Origin: Neotamlana sargassicola | GTDB taxonomy: Bacteria > Bacteroidota > Bacteroidia > Flavobacteriales > Flavobacteriaceae | DNA: 64,000 bases | Direction of reading: 5' to 3' | Assembly: GCF_020523965.1 (NCBI RefSeq) | Contig: NZ_JAJAPX010000001.1 | Coordinates: forward strand, 62,001 to 126,000 | Part shown: piece after piece, positions 63,774-64,000 of the stretch | How positions within the stretch are numbered: the stretch's first letter is position 1 | How the letters are laid out: each line of letters opens with the position of its first letter | Made by a program: the position numbers and the translations under genes | The notes under the pieces: model-generated | Told to the model about the DNA's origin: nothing | Seen by the model: only the letters and a program-made list of their open reading frames with translations | The model's database searches: none

Positions 63774-64000
63774 ATGCGTAATTATTTCATACTGATAATT
63801 CTTACTATAACATCATCTTTACAGGCCCAAAACCAACCTTGGCAAGGTAAATTTGAACCCATTGATAATTTAATTGCACCAGCAAATAATTACAGAACTG
63901 CTAGTGGTGCACCTGGTAAAGATTATTGGCAGCAACGTGCCAATTACAAAATTAAAGCCAGTATTAACGAAAAAACAAACGTACTTTCTGGCGAAGAAAC
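63774..64000 (+). CDS. M1-family metallopeptidase, N-terminal part (cut by window)
   Basis: An ATG at 63774 opens a frame that leaves the window on the right; 75 codons are visible. It encodes a signal peptide (MRNYFILIILTITSSLQAQ) followed by QPWQGKFEPIDNLIAP and PGKDYWQQRANYKIKASI, then TNVLSGEE. This start of the N-terminal domain is typical of flavobacterial gluzincin (M1) aminopeptidases with a secreted form. The catalytic HExxH region lies outside the window, so the call rests on N-terminal resemblance only. Confidence 0.65.
   Translation, partial: MRNYFILIILTITSSLQAQNQPWQGKFEPIDNLIAPANNYRTASGAPGKDYWQQRANYKIKASINEKTNVLSGEE

Overview
The window looks like chromosomal DNA of a marine member of the Flavobacteriaceae (Bacteroidota). 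The evidence is the AT-rich sequence, promoters of the TTG-N17-20-TAnnTTTG type, Bacteroidota lipoprotein signals (Cys-Ser followed by acidic residues), TonB-dependent outer-membrane proteins, a GLPGLI-family protein, a PVC-type haem protein and an alginate lyase. No phage, plasmid, insertion-sequence or CRISPR signature was seen. The window is dominated by amino-acid biosynthesis.

Region 1 (1-13.9 kb, minus strand) is sulfur assimilation and methionine synthesis. It holds a flavin ferredoxin/flavodoxin-NADP reductase (cut by the left edge), siroheme genes, a siroheme sulfite reductase with a C-terminal HEPN-like domain, PAPS reductase (cysH) and an Rrf2 regulator. An alginate lyase and a PhzF-like protein follow, then two sulfhydrylases (MetZ-like and MetY) around a three-part fusion of homoserine acyltransferase, aspartokinase and homoserine dehydrogenase. 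A SAM-I riboswitch heads metY. Sulfite becomes sulfide, homoserine is made and activated by one polypeptide, and the sulfhydrylases join them.

Region 2 (14-30 kb) has a helical-repeat protein, leuA-leuB on the plus strand, and a long minus-strand arginine/proline operon: GNAT acetyltransferase, argG, argC, proC, argD, proA, proB, argF', argB, argE, argH. The operon has a clear promoter and a structured leader with a possible arginine leader peptide.

Region 3 (30-42.5 kb) is a sugar-handling locus: ThuA-like protein, TIM-barrel isomerase, Gfo/Idh/MocA oxidoreductase, MFS transporter and AraC regulator. Beside it lie a small membrane protein, a TonB-dependent receptor, a PVC-type cytochrome/propeller lipoprotein and an azurin-like lipoprotein.

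Region 4 (42.4-53 kb) has gapN, ilvA and the ilvD-ilvB-ilvN-ilvC operon, preceded by an unannotated ILV-rich leader peptide with an attenuator. Divergent from it is metK, with a perfect promoter and a SAM-II-like riboswitch, so two different SAM riboswitch classes occur in this window.

Region 5 (53-64 kb) holds a PAS protein, tRNA-Tyr, a beta-barrel/GLPGLI pair, a hypothetical protein, a deoxynucleoside kinase, an APP1-type phosphatase, a membrane pyrophosphatase, a soluble pyrophosphatase and the start of an M1 peptidase. Intergenic spaces carry at least three copies of a repeat family with GGCGTTA...TAACGC ends, plus several short dyads, most of them ending in TGACA.
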